From Bacteroidota bacterium (lineage in GTDB: Bacteria; Bacteroidota; Bacteroidia; Cytophagales; Cytophagaceae), in the NCBI GenBank assembly GCA_023392125.1, contig JAEVZS010000016.1, positions 108,394 to 172,393 on the forward strand: a stretch of DNA of 64,000 nt, given 5' to 3'. The notes below the pieces were generated by a model. That model made no database searches and was not told the origin of the DNA. It was given only the letters and a program-made list of their open reading frames with translations. The translations under genes and the position numbers were made by a program. The first letter of the stretch is position 1, and each line of letters opens with the position of its first letter. This document shows, in pieces, positions 63,028 to 64,000 of the stretch.

Positions 63028-63299
63028 TTTTTAACCTTTTGTGACAAGATTCTGTGACATTATATAACACAACAATGGGCAGAAAAAAGACCTCTGAAGC
63101 TGACATAACCCATTACCTCTTCACCTTCCTCTTATTATCCGGCATCATCTTATTTATTCCTAAAGTTTTAGTCTGCCGGACAGAACCTCTTTGACCTTTT
63201 GCGGGTTAACCAGAAACTTTTCTCTATTCTGCATTGTATTGAAAAAAGTTATCTTTTTTAGTTTCATTTTATGAGATGTTTGTATTTTTGTGCTGAATC
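63028..63299. other. Intergenic region between tRNA-Pro and the orphan membrane protein gene
   Basis: 272 bases without a supported gene. TGTGACA occurs twice at 63040-63046 and 63053-63059 (13 bases apart). A 39-codon frame from an ATG at 63075 is doubtful. TATTTTTG at 63283-63290 is an exact TAnnTTTG promoter box for the next gene. Confidence 0.5.
63283..63290 (+). promoter_or_regulatory. -7 promoter box just before the gene at 63300
   Basis: TATTTTTG matches TAnnTTTG exactly. With the usual distance the transcript would start near 63297, leaving only about three bases before the ATG. No good -33 TTG is seen at 17-21 bases upstream. Confidence 0.55.
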
Positions 63300-63758
63300 A
63301 TGCTGACAAAGAGCTGGTACATAAAGAGCAAAGTGGTAACGGATAGCCTGTATAAAGCTATCCCGGGCAGTTACGTGCTTATTGCCTGGGCTTTATTCTT
63401 TTTCAGCAGTTTGTTTCCCGTTGAGACCGGAGCCAAAAATCTGACCAAAGAATCTCAGCATGCAAGTTTAAATACTTGCTTTCCGGAAGATACAGATAAT
63501 GTCTTTCATCCTCTGTACAGTCCCAAAGAGCCAAACCCTGTTCCGGAAAACTCGGACAAATCCGGTAACAATGAAAAAGCAGATGGTTTTGATGACAATG
63601 GAAGCAAAGCATTCTGCTTTATTTCTGCATCCTGTTACTTCCTTTTAGATCAGACTTTATCTGCCCTCCCCGGGCAGGACTCTCTTCGGAACCGGGCTAC
63701 GGTTTCACTCGTCATCCTCTACCAGTCCTGGAAAATCTGTTTTGATTTTATTAGCTGA
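63300..63758 (+). CDS. Orphan exported or membrane protein before RND efflux genes
   Basis: A 152-residue protein. One hydrophobic stretch (SYVLIAWALFFFSSLFP, residues about 24-40) could be a signal or membrane anchor; a second weaker one is near 105 (AFCFISASCYFLL). The middle is polar and Pro/Asn-rich. There are five cysteines or fewer and no motif. It is the only open frame between the tRNA and the lipoprotein start at 63883, 124 bases further on, and may be the first gene of that operon. No family recognised. The start is the only Met in the frame, so a later start is not available. Confidence 0.5.
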   Translation: MLTKSWYIKSKVVTDSLYKAIPGSYVLIAWALFFFSSLFPVETGAKNLTKESQHASLNTCFPEDTDNVFHPLYSPKEPNPVPENSDKSGNNEKADGFDDNGSKAFCFISASCYFLLDQTLSALPGQDSLRNRATVSLVILYQSWKICFDFIS

Positions 63759-63882
63759 TACTATACGGATCTTTTTGAGATAATTATCTTAAAAAGAATC
63801 ATATCCGCATGCCCTTAATCTCTATCAGATCAAGGGCCGGGAATCCTATTTATCATTATTAAAAAATCAAAACCTATACACA

Positions 63883-64000
63883 ATGAGGAATCCTATTCTC
63901 ATTTGTCTGGCATACCTGCTGATTTATACAGGCTGTCACCAGGCACACCATACCCAAAGCGAAGAAGCCACATTTTCAGTTACCAGACCGATACAAAAAG
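63883..64000 (+). CDS. N-terminus of a probable RND efflux periplasmic adaptor lipoprotein (truncated by window end)
   Basis: The first 39 residues of a gene that continues past the window. They form a lipoprotein signal (MRNPILICLAYLLIYTGC, Cys18) followed by HQAHHTQSEEATFSVTRPIQK. The short His-rich linker and then a V-T-R-P strand at this distance resemble membrane-fusion proteins of RND efflux systems (HlyD/AcrA type), whose mature part starts with such a strand. The identification is tentative as the diagnostic domains are not visible. The neighbouring copper and zinc ATPases make a metal or drug efflux pump plausible. Confidence 0.45.
   Translation, partial: MRNPILICLAYLLIYTGCHQAHHTQSEEATFSVTRPIQK

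Noticed and set aside
62856..63047. Open frame of 63 codons on the minus strand with a peptide reading GWRDLNPRPLAPHAS
   Set aside because: It is antisense to tRNA-Pro; this peptide is a well-known false translation of tRNA genes.
63075..63194. 39-codon frame downstream of tRNA-Pro (MGRKKTSEA...) with two TGTGACA repeats; possible integrase remnant at a tRNA
   Set aside because: No integrase motif, no duplicated tRNA end found in the window, and the peptide is not recognisable.
1..64000. CRISPR arrays, insertion sequences, prophage or defence islands
   Set aside because: No regularly spaced repeats, transposase, integrase, phage structural gene or known defence gene was seen on either strand.

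Overview
The window is an ordinary chromosomal segment from a member of the Bacteroidota. The pointers are a type IX secretion (T9SS) C-terminal sorting domain at 46580-49834, many lipoprotein signal peptides, promoter boxes of the TAnnTTTG type that this phylum uses, few Shine-Dalgarno sequences, a menaquinone gene (menA), and the gene order MBL hydrolase - parA - parB - DUF5683 - dapB - lepB, which is familiar from this phylum. Family and genus cannot be settled from the sequence; an aerobic Cytophagales- or Sphingobacteriales-like organism would fit. Genes sit on both strands, are tightly packed, and show no prophage, transposon or CRISPR array.

Layout. 1-6663: the tail of an unknown gene, a conserved small protein, a CPBP-family membrane protease, a GNAT acetyltransferase, a tandem universal stress protein, QueA (queuosine), an SDR/DUF2867 protein and a CsaA-like tRNA-binding protein. 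6785-10533: an Mla-type lipid transport operon (permease, ATPase, MCE protein) followed by a predicted outer-membrane protein and a thioredoxin. 10519-14828: the SbcCD nuclease. 14988-17647: a lipoprotein PQQ-type sugar dehydrogenase and a TrpD2-like protein. 17675-19908: ahpD and ahpC divergent from oxyR, with an OxyR-type operator between them. 20028-22226: a DUF493 protein and a stand-alone receiver protein followed by two orphan proteins. 22386-26083: metF - HMG-CoA lyase - LutA-like Fe-S protein - Asp-box lipoprotein. 26080-30064: an argS - gpx - menA - SDR operon on the minus strand. 30137-37256: arginine-decarboxylase-like enzyme, heptose bisphosphatase-like HAD protein, phosphohexomutase, DEAD-box helicase and FKBP isomerase. 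37367-41075: an OmpA/PD40 lipoprotein-type protein, a nucleoid-associated protein and small lipoproteins. 41260-46487: the parAB-dapB-lepB cluster. 46580-53864: a 1084-residue T9SS-secreted beta-helix/PKD/malectin protein, a flavodoxin-like protein, an SLC13/TrkA-C transporter and an alkaline phosphatase. 54117-62530: modABC followed by a metal-homeostasis block (Zn/Cd ATPase, methyltransferase, Fur-family regulator, HMA chaperone, copper ATPase). 62920-64000: tRNA-Pro(GGG), an orphan membrane protein and the start of a probable RND-efflux adaptor lipoprotein.

How parts work together. Oxidative defence is well represented (AhpC, AhpD, OxyR, a lipoprotein glutathione peroxidase and thioredoxin). 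The last 10 kb concentrates metal handling: molybdate uptake, Zn/Cd and Cu export, a copper-chaperone-like peptide, a Fur-family regulator and a probable efflux pump beyond the window. Two genes (HMG-CoA lyase and the DEAD-box helicase) can only start at TTG. The least explained items are the receiver protein with two orphan partners (20878-22226), the orphan membrane protein with an almost leaderless promoter at 63300, and operator-like repeats ahead of ahpC/oxyR, zntA and copA. I found no clearly new defence or mobile system.
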